Below are positions 41,238-41,970 of a stretch of DNA of 41,970 nucleotides, one piece after another. Both the position numbers and the translations under genes were made by a program. Each line of letters opens with the position of its first letter. Positions within the stretch are counted from its first letter, which is position 1. Below the pieces are notes generated by a model. It worked only from the letters and a program-made list of their open reading frames with translations. It was not told where the DNA came from and searched no databases. The stretch lies in assembly GCA_017552705.1 (NCBI GenBank), contig JAFZOY010000128.1:1-41970 (forward strand), in the 5' to 3' direction. This DNA is from Bacteroidales bacterium (lineage in GTDB: Bacteria > Bacteroidota > Bacteroidia > Bacteroidales > UBA1715).

Positions 41238-41285
41238 AAAAAACAAAATCGGCAAAACACCTTCAGCGAAAGCATTTTGCCGATT
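41238..41285 (-). terminator. terminator of the exported flavodoxin gene
   Basis: A perfect 11-bp stem (41275-41285 with 41247-41257, AATCGGCAAAA and its complement) with a 17-nt loop is followed on the minus strand by TTTGTTTTTTC. It lies 31 bp after the flavodoxin stop. Confidence 0.82.
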
Positions 41286-41316
41286 GAAACATTTTATTTT
41301 GTGTGATACAGACTAA

Positions 41317-41844
41317 TTATTGTTTCCCAACAAATTCCTGCAACACTTTTTTATCTGCAAAGTTGAGCAGACGGCCGCTTTTGATATTGATTTCGGGATA
41401 CGTCGCCTTCAAGTCGCTCACTGCCTTGTTGATACTGCTTCCACCGCTTGTCGCGAACAAGTAAACGGTTTTGCCCTTGAAGTCGTAACTTTCAAAAAAT
41501 GTGTTGACAATTGTGGGTGCTGTGTCCCACCAAATTGGAAATCCGACATAAACTGTCTGATAATCAGACATATTGGCGAGTTTGTCGGTGATGGCTGGAC
41601 GCGAACTTTTGTTGGCCATCTCCACCGACGAGCGCGATTGCTTGTTGTGCCAGTCAAGGTCGGCACTGGTGTAGGCTTGAGCAGGCTTAATCTCGTGAAG
41701 GTCGGCGTTGGCAACCGTTGCCAATTCGGTGGCCACATTCTTGGTAGTGCCTGTTGCCGAAAAATATGCCACAAGCATCTTGTTTTGTGCTGATATTGTA
41801 TTCATAATCAATAAACTAAAGATTGTTAATACTATCTGTTTCAT
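41317..41844 (-). CDS. exported flavodoxin-family protein
   Basis: The 175-residue protein has a signal peptide (residues 1-19, ending ISAQ) and then a complete flavodoxin fold: the FMN phosphate loop VAYFSATGTTKNVA (25-38), VYVGFPIWWDTAP (about 97-109, isoalloxazine stacking Trp), and LFATSGGSSINKA (about 130-142). An exported flavodoxin is unusual but common in Bacteroidetes, often near an AraC regulator, as here. The electron partner in the periplasm is unknown. It lies 72 bp after the AraC gene and has its own -7 box at 41865. Confidence 0.88.
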   Translation of the reverse strand: MKQIVLTIFSLLIMNTISAQNKMLVAYFSATGTTKNVATELATVANADLHEIKPAQAYTSADLDWHNKQSRSSVEMANKSSRPAITDKLANMSDYQTVYVGFPIWWDTAPTIVNTFFESYDFKGKTVYLFATSGGSSINKAVSDLKATYPEINIKSGRLLNFADKKVLQEFVGKQ

Positions 41845-41864
41845 TGTTTTGTGATTTGATAAAG

Positions 41865-41872
41865 CAAATATA
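41865..41872 (-). promoter_or_regulatory. -7 box (TATATTTG) of the flavodoxin gene
   Basis: The minus strand has TATATTTG 20 bp before the ATG at 41844. No -33 TTG stands at the usual distance, which fits a promoter that needs an activator such as the AraC protein beside it. Confidence 0.55.
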
Positions 41873-41916
41873 CAACTCTTTCGATTTCTTTTAGTTAGCC
41901 AGATTTCGGAAAGTAT

Positions 41917-41970
41917 CTACGCCGCCCTGTATTCTGTTGGTGTCTTGCCTGTTTTGCGTTTGAAGAAGCG
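41917..41970 (-). CDS. C-terminal end of an AraC-family regulator (cut by window edge)
   Basis: The last 17 codons and TAG of a minus-strand gene read FFKRKTGKTPTEYRAA, the typical end of the second helix-turn-helix of AraC/XylS proteins. The rest lies beyond the window. It is transcribed toward the exported flavodoxin gene and probably controls it. Confidence 0.82.
   Translation of the reverse strand, partial: RFFKRKTGKTPTEYRAA

Overview
The window comes from a Bacteroidetes bacterium, most likely an anaerobic member of the Bacteroidales. Evidence: many transcription starts carry the Bacteroidetes -7 box TAnnTTTG instead of a Pribnow box; three secreted proteins end in type IX secretion (T9SS) sorting domains; there is a fused DAHP synthase/chorismate mutase of the type found in Bacteroidetes; and two rubrerythrins suggest an oxygen-sensitive lifestyle. 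The standard genetic code fits and overall composition is AT-rich. I see no tRNA, rRNA, CRISPR array, transposase or integrase.

Layout. (1) 0.2-5.1 kb, minus strand: a glycosyltransferase overlapping a LutA-like Fe-S protein, then the aromatic amino acid operon pheA-tyrA-DAHP synthase/chorismate mutase. In front of pheA lies a 25-residue leader peptide with ten consecutive Phe/Tyr codons and a terminator/antiterminator pair: a complete ribosome-mediated attenuator. (2) 5.2-7.3 kb: two rubrerythrins with the rubredoxin domain at opposite ends, and an SPFH/prohibitin protein. (3) 7.4-18.0 kb: T9SS cargo (one with a CAP domain), a flippase, a YfhO-like membrane protein, an Omp85-type barrel and small secreted or lipoproteins. 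The last lipoprotein pair has a paired 13-bp operator and lies divergent from an XRE regulator. (4) 18.1-24.0 kb: alkaline-phosphatase-type phosphoglycerol transferase, HigBA toxin-antitoxin, GH3 lipoprotein, WYL regulator.

(5) 24.1-31.8 kb is an accessory region of poorly known genes: two PD-(D/E)XK-like proteins, a SLOG protein, a beta-CASP/RNase J-like hydrolase paired with a metallophosphoesterase, and small hypotheticals. Four transcription units here share a gapless 22-bp promoter-upstream motif, three of them exactly 11 bp before a -7 box, so they look like one regulon. A 9-C tract precedes a fifth unit, and a nested palindromic element follows it. (6) 31.9-34.7 kb, minus strand: outer-membrane protein-PII-AmtB ammonium operon with a strong promoter and a leader of about 185 nt holding three hairpins. 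(7) 35.0-38.1 kb: flavodoxin/ferredoxin fusion, two small membrane proteins and NhaD. (8) 38.1-42.0 kb: a possible gene remnant, a large Asp-box T9SS protein bracketed by a 38-bp direct repeat, a promoter-to-terminator unit without an ORF (candidate small RNA of about 100 nt), an exported flavodoxin, and the end of an AraC-family regulator.

All functions are read from motifs and family knowledge; no searches were run. Start sites were moved downstream where a -7 box or signal peptide showed that the longest open frame begins too early.
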